Positions 27,268 through 36,649 are shown, counted from the stretch's first letter. The stretch: DNA of 64,000 bases from Rhodococcus sp. IEGM 1381 (GCF_030056795.1 NZ_JASHKQ010000001.1:1364001-1428000), one strand, 5' to 3'. A program made the numbers and translations. Notes: a model not told the origin generated them from the letters alone.

Positions 27268-27528
27268 AGTGGTGTCGCCGCCTTCATCTCGCCCCAGCCG
27301 TCAGTAGTACTGCCGTCACTCGCACTGTCGGACTGCGTTCGCTGTTCGTTACGTCTCACAGCAGGTTAGAGCGCGAAACGAGTGAAATCCCCTAAAGCGC
27401 CCAGATCCCCTAACGAAAGCCCCCTGGCGACCCCCGGGGTAGTAGGGGGATCGGCCCCGTTGGGCGGGGGCTCTCCGATGCATAGCTTTGTGATCAACCA
27501 CGAAGTACCACTCGTCAAGGAGACCCAG
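27268..27528. promoter_or_regulatory. Divergent promoter region of the Hsp70-like/iniR operon and iniB
   Basis: A 261-bp spacer. ATCCCCTAA occurs twice as a direct repeat, 27387-27395 and 27405-27413, with 18-bp periodicity, close to two helical turns. A C/G-tract region (about 27420-27450, CCCCCGGGGTAGTAGGGGG) and a GC hairpin (about 27452-27473) follow. An AAGGAGA ribosome-binding site at 27517-27523 precedes the iniB ATG. The direct repeats are reasonable candidate sites for IniR or for Lsr2-type control, as reported for mycobacterial iniB. Confidence 0.5.
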
Positions 27529-30162
27529 ATGGCTACCAACGCCGTACTCGATTTCATTCTCAGCTTGCTGCGCGACGACCAGGCTGCGGCGGCTTACTGC
27601 GCCAACCCCGAGACGACGCTGGCCGCAGCCGGCCTCGGCGACGTGACCCACGCAGACATCGTCGCCGTGGCACCCCTGGTCGCCGAGTCGGGTCTGTTCG
27701 CCGGCGCGGGCAGCCAGCTGTCCGCCATCTTGGGAGCCGGCGGATCGGCCGGCCTCGAGGGCGCACTCGCTGGAGGAGCGAGCCTCGGCGGCGGATTGTC
27801 TGCCGGACTCGGGCTGGCTGCAGGCGCAGTCGCCGGCGGCGGACTCGCTGCAGGCGGCAGCTTGACCGGCGGAATCGACGTGACCGGTGAGATCGCCGCA
27901 TCCCTGCAGGCAGCACTCGCCGCAGCGCTGGCGGTCGGCGGGCAGATCGGCGTCGAGCTCGGTGCCGCCTTCGGTGGTGCCCTCGACGCCTTGATCGGCG
28001 CAGGCGCAGGCATCGGCGTCGGTGGGGGTCTGGATCTGGACCTCGACGGCCTGCTCGGCGGAACCGTCGGTCTCGGCGCTGCGTTGACCGGTCTTCTCGG
28101 AGCGGGTGCGGGCATCGGGGGAGAGATCGGCGGCGATATCACCGCACAACTGCAGGCCGCCCTCGACGCGGCCATCGGTGCGACCGGTGCCGTCGACCTC
28201 GGCGCACTGGCCGACATCCAGGGCGGACTGAGCGGCGCGCTCGGCGCGATCTTCGGAGTCGGCGGAACCGTCGGAGCCGAGCTCGGCACGACGCTCGGTG
28301 GAGTCTTCGATTCCGTCCTCGGTGCCGGAGCGGGACTCGACATCGCGGGTGACCTGGGTGCCGCTCTGACCGCGGGCATCAGCGGCGCACTTGCGGGCCT
28401 CGGCACCGTCGGCGTAGATCTCACGACCGATGTCGTTGCGGCACTGGACGGAGCATTCGGTGCCGGTGGCGCACTGGTCGGCGACATCGCCGGCGGCGTC
28501 GGCGGCAGCCTCGGTGGGCTGTTCGCAGCAGACGGTGCCATCGCAGGATCCATCGGAACCGCACTCGGAGCCGTCCTCGACGCCGGTGCACTCGCAGACC
28601 TCGACGTCGACGCCCTGCTGGCTGCAGGCGGCAACGTCGGCGCGGTCGTCGGAGGCGCACTCGGCGGTGTCCTCGATCTCGACGCCGGCGCTGTGGGCAA
28701 CCTGGCCACGGCCATCGACACCGCAATCGAAGGAACCCTCGGAGCAGGCGTCGGGATCGGCGCAGGGATCGCGGGCGGCCTCGGCGGCGGTGTGGCAGGC
28801 GGTGTCGGGGGAGGCCTCGAGGGTCTCCTCGGCACGGCGTTCGGCGTCGGCGGCGGAGCCGGAGCGCAGCTCGGAACTGCGCTCGAATCGGTACTGGGCA
28901 CCGGCACCTCACTCGACCTGGGAACTGCTCTCGGTGCCGGAACCGATCTGAGCGCACAACTGGCCGGAGCGGTCGATACCGCTGTGGCAGCAGGAGCCGA
29001 TCTCACCGGAACGGTGGAGTCCGCACTCAGCGGAATCGGCGGAGTCGGCGCGGGCCTCTCCGGTGGTCTCGCCGGCCTCGGTGGTCTCAGTGGCGGCGTG
29101 ACAGGCGGTCTTGCAGGTATCGGTGGGCTGGGTGGCGGTGTGACCGGTGGACTCGCGGGTATCGGCGGAGCTGCCGCGGGTGTGACCGGCGGACTCGCTG
29201 CGGTCGGAAATGTTGGAGCAGACGTCACCGGAGGCCTGGCTGCGGTCGGAAATGTCGGAGGAGACGTCACCGGTGGCCTGGCAGCAGTCGCCGACGCCGG
29301 TGCGGGCGTCACCGGAGGTCTTTCGGGACTGGCCGATGCCGGTGCGGGCCTCACCGGAGGGCTCGCCGGTCTCGGCAGCCTGGGCGGCGGGATCGCGGGC
29401 GGAGTCGCAGGCGGAGTGAGCGGCGGCGTGTCGACCGGTATCGATGCTGCGGCTCAGGCCGGTGCGGGCTTGGACAGTTCGGTCACCGGAGCCGTGTCCA
29501 CCGGTATCGATGCTGCGGCTCAGGCCGGTGCGGGCTTGGACAGTTCGGTCACCGGAGCCGTGTCCACCGGTATCGACGCTGCGGCTCAGGCCGCAGCAGG
29601 ACTTCAGGGAACAGCGGACCTGGCCGGCACCACGGCAGGCACCGTCACCGGTGGTCTCGAGGGGGCTGCGAACGGCGTAGTCGACGCAGGCACCTCGGTC
29701 GGCGGCGAGATCGCGTCGAACGTCGGCGGCGGGCTCGAGGCCGGCGGCTCTTTAGGCGGCGGACTCGCGTCCACGGTGACCGGGGGTTTGGATGCTGGTG
29801 CCGACGCTGCGGCGTCCGTGGGCGGCGGGTTTGATTCCGCTGCCGATATCGGTGGCCAGGCAGCGGGCACCGTCACCGGCGGTCTGGAATCCGGTGCGGA
29901 GGGACTGGCGAATGCAGGCGGCAGCCTTTCCTCGGCCGCGAACGGTGCAGCGTCGGGATCGTTCGAGCACTCCAGCTCCTTCGACAGCGACGCAACCGCG
30001 TCCGGCACGGGCTGGTCGAGCGTCGACTCCGACGTCTTCGGACAGGCCGAAAGCGATTCGAGTCTGTTCAGCGACGGCAGCCTGCACGGGTCGGTGGACT
30101 CGGCAGCGGACTCGCTCGGCCATGTCACCGTCGACCACGACATCGACCCGCTGAACCCCTGA
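27529..30162 (+). CDS. iniB: IniB-like glycine-rich protein
   Basis: 877 residues from the ATG at 27529, chosen because AAGGAGA precedes it and MATNAVLDFILSLLRDDQAA matches the start of the IniB N-terminal domain (about 1-50); an upstream in-frame codon would add 49 unrelated residues. Most of the protein (about 60-760) is Gly/Ala/Leu-rich with irregular GxLGGxxG and GGLAxVGNVG repeats, including two perfect 22-residue repeats from residue 634. The last 80 residues change to an acidic Ser/Asp sequence ending DHDIDPLNP. M. tuberculosis IniB is also Gly-rich and is induced by isoniazid and other wall inhibitors; its role is unknown. It is about twice the mycobacterial length as I recall it. Confidence 0.85.
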   Translation: MATNAVLDFILSLLRDDQAAAAYCANPETTLAAAGLGDVTHADIVAVAPLVAESGLFAGAGSQLSAILGAGGSAGLEGALAGGASLGGGLSAGLGLAAGAVAGGGLAAGGSLTGGIDVTGEIAASLQAALAAALAVGGQIGVELGAAFGGALDALIGAGAGIGVGGGLDLDLDGLLGGTVGLGAALTGLLGAGAGIGGEIGGDITAQLQAALDAAIGATGAVDLGALADIQGGLSGALGAIFGVGGTVGAELGTTLGGVFDSVLGAGAGLDIAGDLGAALTAGISGALAGLGTVGVDLTTDVVAALDGAFGAGGALVGDIAGGVGGSLGGLFAADGAIAGSIGTALGAVLDAGALADLDVDALLAAGGNVGAVVGGALGGVLDLDAGAVGNLATAIDTAIEGTLGAGVGIGAGIAGGLGGGVAGGVGGGLEGLLGTAFGVGGGAGAQLGTALESVLGTGTSLDLGTALGAGTDLSAQLAGAVDTAVAAGADLTGTVESALSGIGGVGAGLSGGLAGLGGLSGGVTGGLAGIGGLGGGVTGGLAGIGGAAAGVTGGLAAVGNVGADVTGGLAAVGNVGGDVTGGLAAVADAGAGVTGGLSGLADAGAGLTGGLAGLGSLGGGIAGGVAGGVSGGVSTGIDAAAQAGAGLDSSVTGAVSTGIDAAAQAGAGLDSSVTGAVSTGIDAAAQAAAGLQGTADLAGTTAGTVTGGLEGAANGVVDAGTSVGGEIASNVGGGLEAGGSLGGGLASTVTGGLDAGADAAASVGGGFDSAADIGGQAAGTVTGGLESGAEGLANAGGSLSSAANGAASGSFEHSSSFDSDATASGTGWSSVDSDVFGQAESDSSLFSDGSLHGSVDSAADSLGHVTVDHDIDPLNP
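29428..29595 (+). repeat. 66-bp tandem repeat within iniB
   Basis: Two adjacent 66-bp units, 29428-29493 and 29494-29559, differ at one base and encode VSTGIDAAAQAGAGLDSSVT plus GA. A third partial copy (about 36 bp) follows. The near-identity at DNA level points to recent duplication by slippage or unequal exchange, adding 22 residues in frame each time. Confidence 0.9.
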
Positions 30163-30183
30163 TCCCCTGTAGTACCAGTTGTG

Positions 30184-30250
30184 CTCGGCCCCGAGTGTGT
30201 TCGTCACACTCGGGGCCGAGTCGTAGATAGAGTTTGTGCGGGGCCGAGTC
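30184..30250 (+). promoter_or_regulatory. iniB-iniA intergenic hairpin with an alternative pairing partner
   Basis: CTCGGCCCCGAGTGTG (30184-30199) and CACACTCGGGGCCGAG (30205-30220) form a perfect 16-bp stem with a 5-base loop. The 3' arm portion CGGGGCCGAGTC recurs at 30239-30250, so the 5' arm could pair with either copy. No T-run follows the first stem. This could be a partial terminator or attenuator setting the iniB:iniAC ratio, or an mRNA stabiliser for iniB. Confidence 0.65.
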
Positions 30251-30287
30251 TGCGGACGTCGATGAGAACGGGTTGTGAAGCGAGAAT

Positions 30288-32096
30288 ATGGACGGGCACA
30301 CTACGGAGCTGGCCGAGCTGTTGAGTCGCACCGCGGCGGTGGCAACATCGGCGGGAAGATCCGACCTGGTGGATCGCGTCGAGGCGGCGCGAACGCGGGT
30401 TCTGGATCCGCGCCGCCGCATCATCGTCGTCGGACCGCTCAAGCAGGGCAAGAGCCAGTTCGTGAATTCGCTGCTCAATCTGACGGTGTGCTCGGTCGGC
30501 GACGACGAGACCACTGCTATTCCGACGGTGGTATCCAACGCCGAGAGCTTCTCTGCGCAGCTCGTTCTCGCGGATCCGGGTAGCGAGCCGATCCGCGTCG
30601 ACGTGCCGCTCGAAGAGGTCACCACCGTCACCCCGGCGAGTCCCCGAGCTCAGGGTCGTGAAGTGTTGCGTCTGGACATCGGAGTGCCGAGTCCATTGCT
30701 CGCCGACGGCCTTGTGCTGGTCGATACACCAGGTGTCGGCGGGCACGGAAATCCTCACGCTGCAGGAACATTGGGACTCATTCCGTCCGCCGACGCAGTA
30801 CTGGTCGTGTCCGACGCCTCCCGCGAATTCACCGAGCCCGAGCTGTCCTTTCTCCGGCAGGTGCAAGGGCTCTGCCCGGCCGTGGCCGTACTGATCACCA
30901 AGATCGATCTGTATCCGCACTGGCGGCAGATCGTCGAGGCCAATCGCGGACACCTGGATCGTGCCGGCCTCGAAGTGCAGATGCTCCCGGTGTCGTCTCT
31001 GTTGCGTTCCCACGCACTGCGTTTGAACGACGAGGAGCTCAACGCCGAGTCCGGTTTTCAGCAGCTCTACGCGTTTCTTCGCGACGACGTGGTGGCCCGC
31101 GCGGATGTACTGGCTCGCGCGTCGGTCTCACTCGACGTTCGCTCGGTCACCGAGCACCTGTCCCTGTCGTTCGGCAGTGAGCTTGCGGCGCTGAAGGATC
31201 CGGAGCGGGCGGCCGCGGCCGTCGCCGGTCTGCAGCGTGCCAAATCCGCTGCCGAAGAACTGCACAAGCGTTCGTCGCAATGGCAGCAGACACTCGGTGA
31301 CGGCATTGCCGATCTGGCGTCCGATATCGATCACGATCTACGCGACCGGTTGCGCCGCGTCACCCGGGAGGCGGAAGAGACCGTCGACGAGGGGGATCCG
31401 GGCAAGGATTGGCCGCAACTGGGCGAATGGCTCGAGGAGCAGATCGCCGCGTCGGTGGGCGACAACTTCGTGTGGGCGCACGAGAGGGCTCTGTGGCTCT
31501 CGGAGTTGGTGGCCGAGCATTTCGCGTCCTCCGGGGCGGCGGCGCTGCCGAATCTCGATCTCGGCGATCTGGACAACGTCCTAGAGCCCGTCTCGTCGTT
31601 GGCCGAGCTGGAATCCGGTCGTGTCGGTATCACGCAGAAGGTCCTCGTGGGAATGCGCGGCTCCTACGGCGGTGTGCTCATGTTCGGCCTGATCACCACA
31701 TTCGTCGGGTTGAGTCTGCTCAACCCGATCTCGATCGGCGCTGGCGTTCTGCTGGGCACCAAGGCCTACAAGGAGGACAAGGAGAACCGCGTCAAGGCAC
31801 GTCGTTCCGAGGCCAAGATGGCGATCCGCCGCTTCACCGACGACGTCAGCTTTCAGGTCGGCAAGGAATCGAAGGACCGGCTGCGGCAGATCCAGCGGGT
31901 ATTGCGCGATCACTTCACCTCGATCGCCGAACAGACTCTGCGGTCGCTGAACGAATCCCTACGCTCGGCGCAGGAAGCCGCCGCGGCCGACAACACCGAC
32001 CGCACTGCCCGCATAGCGCAGCTGGAAAAGGATATGCGGGTGGCGGCCGAATTGAATGCTCGCGCACGTGCTCTCGTCGAGGCCGAGGCGGTATGA
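30288..32096 (+). CDS. iniA: IniA dynamin-like GTPase
   Basis: 602 residues. GTPase head: P-loop GPLKQGKS (49-56), switch I Thr80 in AIPT, G3 DTPG (146-149) and G4 TKID (204-207). A helical stalk follows, then a hydrophobic hairpin/paddle (about 461-495, VLMFGLITTFVGLSLLNPIS) that inserts into membrane, and C-terminal helices with a coiled-coil look. Mycobacterial IniA is a membrane-remodelling bacterial dynamin-like protein that supports envelope integrity under drug stress. It begins about 125 bp after iniB and overlaps iniC by ATGA, so IniA and IniC should be made in step. Confidence 0.92.
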   Translation: MDGHTTELAELLSRTAAVATSAGRSDLVDRVEAARTRVLDPRRRIIVVGPLKQGKSQFVNSLLNLTVCSVGDDETTAIPTVVSNAESFSAQLVLADPGSEPIRVDVPLEEVTTVTPASPRAQGREVLRLDIGVPSPLLADGLVLVDTPGVGGHGNPHAAGTLGLIPSADAVLVVSDASREFTEPELSFLRQVQGLCPAVAVLITKIDLYPHWRQIVEANRGHLDRAGLEVQMLPVSSLLRSHALRLNDEELNAESGFQQLYAFLRDDVVARADVLARASVSLDVRSVTEHLSLSFGSELAALKDPERAAAAVAGLQRAKSAAEELHKRSSQWQQTLGDGIADLASDIDHDLRDRLRRVTREAEETVDEGDPGKDWPQLGEWLEEQIAASVGDNFVWAHERALWLSELVAEHFASSGAAALPNLDLGDLDNVLEPVSSLAELESGRVGITQKVLVGMRGSYGGVLMFGLITTFVGLSLLNPISIGAGVLLGTKAYKEDKENRVKARRSEAKMAIRRFTDDVSFQVGKESKDRLRQIQRVLRDHFTSIAEQTLRSLNESLRSAQEAAAADNTDRTARIAQLEKDMRVAAELNARARALVEAEAV

Positions 32097-33553
32097 GCAC
32101 CACCGCTCTGAACCGGGCGCGTGACCTGATCTCGGCCGCTCGATCGACGTACGCGGGGGACGCCGAAGCCTCGTGGATGCTCGACGAATGTCTGTACCGA
32201 CTGGACGAGCCGCTGCGGGTGGCATTGGCCGGCTCGCTCAAGGCCGGCAAATCCACACTGCTGAATTCGCTCGTGGGGCAAGATATTGCTCCGACCGACG
32301 CCACCGAATGCACCAAGGTCGTCACGTGGTACCGCAACGGCGTCACTCCCGCCGTCACGGCGTGGTACGACGGCGACCGTGCCGCGAACGTTCCGGTGCA
32401 GCGGCGGGATGGCCGATTGACCTTCGATCTGGGGTCGCTGACGGCCGCGCAGGTCGATCGCCTCGACGTCGAATGGCCGGCCAGTGCCTTGGCGCAGACG
32501 ACGATCATCGACACCCCCGGCACATCGTCGCTCTCGCGTGATGTCTCGGCCCGCACGCTGGCCATGCTCACTCCCGAGAACTCTTCCTCCGGTGCCGACG
32601 CCGTCGTGTATCTGCTGCGCACGCTCAACGCGTCCGACGTCTCGTTTCTCGGACAGATCGGTGCCCATGTGGGCGGCGATTCGGGCCCCCTCGGCGTGAT
32701 CGGGGTGGTCTCGCGGGCCGACGAGGTCGGCTCGGGCCGGATGGACGCGATGATGTCGGCCAAGGAGGTCGCCGCGAGGTTCGCGTCCGAGCTCGAGGCC
32801 ACAGGTTTGTGCCAGGCGGTGGTTCCGGTGGCGGGTCTGCTCGCGCTCGGTGCGGAAACGTTGCGGCAGAACGAATTTGCTGCCTTCGAGATGCTGGCGA
32901 CGGTGCCGACCGAGGATCTCCAGCTGGCGATGCTGTCGGCCGATCGCTTCGTACGCCCCGAGAGTACGTTGCCCGTCGATGCTGCGCTGCGGGCCAGTAT
33001 CGTCGACCGCTTCGGTTTGTTCGGTATTCGGATGGCGGTCACTCTGATTCGGCTCGGGGTGCGCGATTCGCCAACGCTTGCAGCTGATCTGGTCGACCGC
33101 AGCGGTTTGAGCGAACTGCGCTCGGTGATCGATGTTCAGTTCGGTCAGCGCGCCGATCAACTGAAATTGCATTCGGCTCTGGTTGCGCTGCAGCGAATTC
33201 TGGAGTTCCGGCCGGAATCGCATGCCCTGCGCACCGAAGCCGGGCGGATACTGGCGGACGTGCACGGCTTTGCCGAACTGCGCCTGCTCGGCCGATTACG
33301 CTCCACCACACCGAAACTCCCGGACGGTGCCCTGCTGGACCTGCAGCGCATCATCGGCGGGTTCGGCATTTCCGCTACCGAACGCCTGAATCTGCCGCCC
33401 GATGCCGGGCTCGGCCAACAACGCGAGATCACGCTGGCGGCAGTGCGCAAGTGGCGAGGTCTGTCCGAGCATCCGTTGCTGGATCAGTTCACCTCTACCT
33501 CGTGCGCACTCGCCGCCCGCAGCGCCGAGGGGATACTTGCCTCATTGGCCTGA
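32093..33553 (+). CDS. iniC: IniC dynamin-like GTPase
   Basis: 486 residues, partner of IniA. P-loop GSLKAGKS (47-54), DTPG (140-143), and SRAD (207-210) in place of a canonical TKxD. It lacks the strongly hydrophobic paddle seen in IniA, so it may act as a soluble or peripheral partner in a heteromeric dynamin. The ATG at 32093 overlaps the iniA TGA, which fixes the start; an open frame extends upstream but only as an out-of-frame reading of iniA. Length matches the mycobacterial protein (about 490). Confidence 0.9.
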   Translation: MSTTALNRARDLISAARSTYAGDAEASWMLDECLYRLDEPLRVALAGSLKAGKSTLLNSLVGQDIAPTDATECTKVVTWYRNGVTPAVTAWYDGDRAANVPVQRRDGRLTFDLGSLTAAQVDRLDVEWPASALAQTTIIDTPGTSSLSRDVSARTLAMLTPENSSSGADAVVYLLRTLNASDVSFLGQIGAHVGGDSGPLGVIGVVSRADEVGSGRMDAMMSAKEVAARFASELEATGLCQAVVPVAGLLALGAETLRQNEFAAFEMLATVPTEDLQLAMLSADRFVRPESTLPVDAALRASIVDRFGLFGIRMAVTLIRLGVRDSPTLAADLVDRSGLSELRSVIDVQFGQRADQLKLHSALVALQRILEFRPESHALRTEAGRILADVHGFAELRLLGRLRSTTPKLPDGALLDLQRIIGGFGISATERLNLPPDAGLGQQREITLAAVRKWRGLSEHPLLDQFTSTSCALAARSAEGILASLA

Positions 33554-33568
33554 GCCTCATTGGCCTGA
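33539..33568 (+). repeat. 15-bp tandem duplication across the iniC stop codon
   Basis: GCCTCATTGGCCTGA occurs twice back to back (33539-33553 and 33554-33568). The first copy contains the iniC stop. It looks like a recent slippage event with no effect on the protein. Confidence 0.85.
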
Positions 33569-33571
33569 GCC

Positions 33572-34132
33572 TTATCGGGCCGAGGGCCGCCGGGGGAGTA
33601 GCGCGACAACGGTCGCAGCGGCCGCCGCTGCTGCGACGACGAACGGTCCCCACTGCAGAACACCGCCGAGTAGCGCGGGGGCGTCGGAGACGAAGGTCGA
33701 AAACGTGACGGCCGCACCGATGGTCAAGATCCCGACCGCGCCCATCAGGACCTTGGACGACGTCGCCGCGCCGCGCAGCAAGTTCAGTGCGACGAATCCG
33801 AGCAATACGAGTACCGCCGATGCAGCCCCACTGGACAACAGCGTGGCCGAGGCGGTGTTGCGGACGTCGGCTGCACTGGCCGTCGAATCCTGCTGTGACA
33901 CCGCAGTTTCGACGCCAGAAAGCACGGGTTCCCAATTCAGTGCGATCACCGCGGCCAATGCGAGCATCAGCGCCGCTGTCAGAGCCCACAGAGCACCCGC
34001 GACCTTCGGCAGAACCGAGTGAGTGGGCTCCTGACGCGGCCGAAGGGGCTCGACGAAAACATCCGGCCGCGGTGGTTGCGGACGCGCAGGCCGAGGTCTG
34101 CGTGAGGTCGGATCGTCCGGTTCTTCGGCCAC
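33572..34132 (-). CDS. Small four-span membrane protein, unknown
   Basis: 186 residues. A Pro/Arg-rich cytoplasmic N-terminus of about 40 residues precedes about four hydrophobic segments (ALWALTAALMLALAAVIAL, ATLLSSGAASAVLVLLGF, VLMGAVGILTIGAAVTF, GPFVVAAAAAAATVVAL). The first loop (NWEPVLSGVETAVSQQD) should be outside. No family recognised. It is convergent with iniC and lies next to the GH13 gene. Confidence 0.7.
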   Translation of the reverse strand: MAEEPDDPTSRRPRPARPQPPRPDVFVEPLRPRQEPTHSVLPKVAGALWALTAALMLALAAVIALNWEPVLSGVETAVSQQDSTASAADVRNTASATLLSSGAASAVLVLLGFVALNLLRGAATSSKVLMGAVGILTIGAAVTFSTFVSDAPALLGGVLQWGPFVVAAAAAAATVVALLPRRPSAR

Positions 34133-34172
34133 GGTGCAGAAGTCTATCGGGCTGAGGTGATGGGCTGCGGCC

Positions 34173-36353
34173 TCAGCGCAGCACCACCGCCACGCCCTCG
34201 TACGGTCGCAGTGTCATCGGGAAGCTGTTCAGCTCGTCCACGGTTGCGATCTCGTTGTCGTCGAACACGTCGATGGCGCACGTGCCGGGCACCAGGTGCT
34301 TGGACTGAATGGTTGCGCTGATCTCCTCGGACGAGAAGTTGAGCACTGTGGCCTGGATGGTTCCCTGGCTGAGTTCGTGCACCATGACCAGCAGGCCCTT
34401 GTGCGAGACCGTTGGAATGTCGATCTGCTGGGCGGTGGCGATACCGAACCGCTTGCGCAGCTCGATGATTCGCGCCAGTTGGCGGGCGAACGACTGCGGG
34501 TCGGCCAGCTGCTCGGGGAGCGAGCCGTAGAGGCTGCGTCCGCGGGGAATGCCGGACTCCGAGCGGACGGCCTCGGGGAAGTAACCCATCAGATCGTGAG
34601 CGCCGCGGTTGATCCACCTGGTGTCACCTTCGCGGATGAGGTCATCGACCTCCGCGGCGTCGATGGGCAGGATGCCCAGCAGATCCCAGCCCGACAGGGC
34701 GAACACTCCCGGCTGCAACGCGTTGAACATCGCCAACAGCAGGTGGGCTCGCTTGACCGTCTCGATATCTGCCTCGTCCATCCGGTCGAGATCGCGGATA
34801 CCGAGGGATGCGGTGATGACACTTGCTGTGGTGCAAGCGATTCCGTTGGTGGTGAACAATCGATTGTACGGTGCCCAGCGCCCGGTGAGGCGATCGGTGA
34901 GTTCGCCGCGTATGCGATCGCCCAGGTCGGAGCCCTTGACTGCCTCGCCGCCGTAGGAGAATTCGTCCTCCGCATGCAGGGTGGCGAAGTGGATGAGCTC
35001 GAACGTCATCTCGTCGTGGTTCTGCAACGCGTGCACCAACGATGCCGTGTCGACGCCATGATCACGCGCCAAAGTCATCGTGAGCCTGAGGAATTCGGTG
35101 TTCCCCATGACGAGCGCATGCTGATAGGCGGGGCGGTTGATGAAGTCGTACGACAGGTCGGCACCGTTGGTACCCATGGCCTTGATGTCGTCGATCGTCA
35201 GGTTCAACTCCTGGAAGGTGAACCCGCCCATCTTGCGCACCACGCTCGCGATGAGGTGGTTCGCGGCCTCGGACAGAGGATGGCCCTCGGACCAGCCCGG
35301 GCCTTCTGCTCGACGCTCGACGCCGAGAAAACCGTTGGCGTCCAGGCGCAGTGCTCCCGCGCCCAGGTCCGCGATGGAGTGGCAGGCGTCGCCGATCACC
35401 AGTCGCATGCCGGCGAAGGAGGGGTCGAGCCAGTTGATGGACGGCTGACCGGCCTTGAAGTAGTGTAGGTACACCCAGCGGCGTTCGACGCCATCGATGC
35501 CGACGACGGGAGGTGTTGCGCTCCAGTTGGTTTCCTTCACGCCGAGCTCGTAGAAGATCACTCGCTGCAGCTGGCCGATGATGTAGCCGGCGCGAGCGAG
35601 ATTGGCCTCGGCCTCGGCGTCGATGTTCTGTGAGTCGGCACCGGCGCGTACTCGCGGCAGCAGGTGCCAGTCCTGCGGTTCGATCTCCACCATGTGGTAA
35701 ATGCCGGGGTAGTCGGCTACGGCCATCTCGGCGAGTCGGAAGTCCGCACCCTTGCCGGTGTGTCCGGGCACGATGTCGTCGATGACGATGCCGTCGTATG
35801 CGGAGGCCACCACGCACAGCCGTCGGAACTCTTCTTCCGACCCGAACGCGGGGTCGATCTGCATGCCGATGCGGTCGAAGTGCCCGTCGACCGAAGGAGT
35901 CGGACGCCAACCGTGGATGCCGCCGGCCACCTTCACCGGGCCGGTATGTACTGCGGTGACACCGATTTCGGAGAAGGCCTGCCACAGTTTTTCGTCGCCG
36001 AGAGTGCTCAGGAAGCTCGTCTGCGGGGCGTTGATCACCGAGATGGGGTACGCGGTGAACCACACCGGTGCGCGCTCGACGGCGGCGCGAGGATCGGGAT
36101 CGGCATACGGGTTCTGCCACATGCTGCCCTTGCCCGAGAGTTGCTCGGCGATCAGCTTGGCGTCGCGCAGCATCGACTGTTCGGTGAGCCAGTCCACGTA
36201 CTCCGGGTTCGACGCAACCGGTTCGCTGTTGGGAGTGGGACTGTTGCTCCGGTTGGCACGGCGCACCGAGGGACGAAGTGGTTTCGGCCGAGCCGGGTAG
36301 AACTTCTCGTCGTAGGTGATCTCGCTCGGTTCGTGCTGCACTTCGGGATCCAT
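34173..36353 (-). CDS. GH13-family, TreS-like alpha-glucan enzyme
   Basis: 726 residues. The core resembles trehalose synthase/maltose alpha-glucosyltransferases: nucleophile region [11 protein letters not shown], acid/base FQELNL and the third acidic residue in [10 protein letters not shown], very like TreS LRNHDELT. The first barrel strand region ([16 protein letters not shown]) and a substitution of the usual DAVPYL after the nucleophile set it apart from canonical TreS, so substrate and product are uncertain; it may interconvert maltose and trehalose or act on another glucoside. About 90 extra N-terminal residues are not typical. There is no TreS-linked maltokinase next door. Confidence 0.7.
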   Translation of the reverse strand: MDPEVQHEPSEITYDEKFYPARPKPLRPSVRRANRSNSPTPNSEPVASNPEYVDWLTEQSMLRDAKLIAEQLSGKGSMWQNPYADPDPRAAVERAPVWFTAYPISVINAPQTSFLSTLGDEKLWQAFSEIGVTAVHTGPVKVAGGIHGWRPTPSVDGHFDRIGMQIDPAFGSEEEFRRLCVVASAYDGIVIDDIVPGHTGKGADFRLAEMAVADYPGIYHMVEIEPQDWHLLPRVRAGADSQNIDAEAEANLARAGYIIGQLQRVIFYELGVKETNWSATPPVVGIDGVERRWVYLHYFKAGQPSINWLDPSFAGMRLVIGDACHSIADLGAGALRLDANGFLGVERRAEGPGWSEGHPLSEAANHLIASVVRKMGGFTFQELNLTIDDIKAMGTNGADLSYDFINRPAYQHALVMGNTEFLRLTMTLARDHGVDTASLVHALQNHDEMTFELIHFATLHAEDEFSYGGEAVKGSDLGDRIRGELTDRLTGRWAPYNRLFTTNGIACTTASVITASLGIRDLDRMDEADIETVKRAHLLLAMFNALQPGVFALSGWDLLGILPIDAAEVDDLIREGDTRWINRGAHDLMGYFPEAVRSESGIPRGRSLYGSLPEQLADPQSFARQLARIIELRKRFGIATAQQIDIPTVSHKGLLVMVHELSQGTIQATVLNFSSEEISATIQSKHLVPGTCAIDVFDDNEIATVDELNSFPMTLRPYEGVAVVLR

Positions 36354-36649
36354 GTGCCTCCGTAGCCTCGCTTTTCTTCAACCCTACGTAGGGCGCGGCC
36401 GATCCGCAGGGTTGTGGTTCCCCTGATCGTCGACGGGCGAAACCTTGCCGGTCGACCGGTGAAACCTACGCCGAACTACACCGATGTCATTCGTTGGGGG
36501 CGTTTTCCTTCGATATGCGAACGTCATCGAATCGAGACCGCCTGGTGTGGAATGTCTGATTCCGATAGGCCATAGTGAGTCAAGTACCAACTGCCCCTCC
36601 AGTCACATCAGACTCACGGGTCACATCCCCTCAGCTACAGGAGTTGTCC

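Noticed and set aside
27594..29354. Long Pro/Ala/Ser-rich open frame on the minus strand inside iniB
   Set aside because: It is the mirror of the Gly/Ala-rich repeats (Gly codons read as Pro or Ser), with no ribosome-binding site or independent evidence.
29428..29595. CRISPR array
   Set aside because: The repeats are in-frame 66-bp coding units without spacers, and no cas genes are present.
30184..30220. Simple intrinsic terminator ending the iniB transcript
   Set aside because: The stem is strong but no T-tract follows and iniA continues on the same strand; kept as a regulatory hairpin instead.
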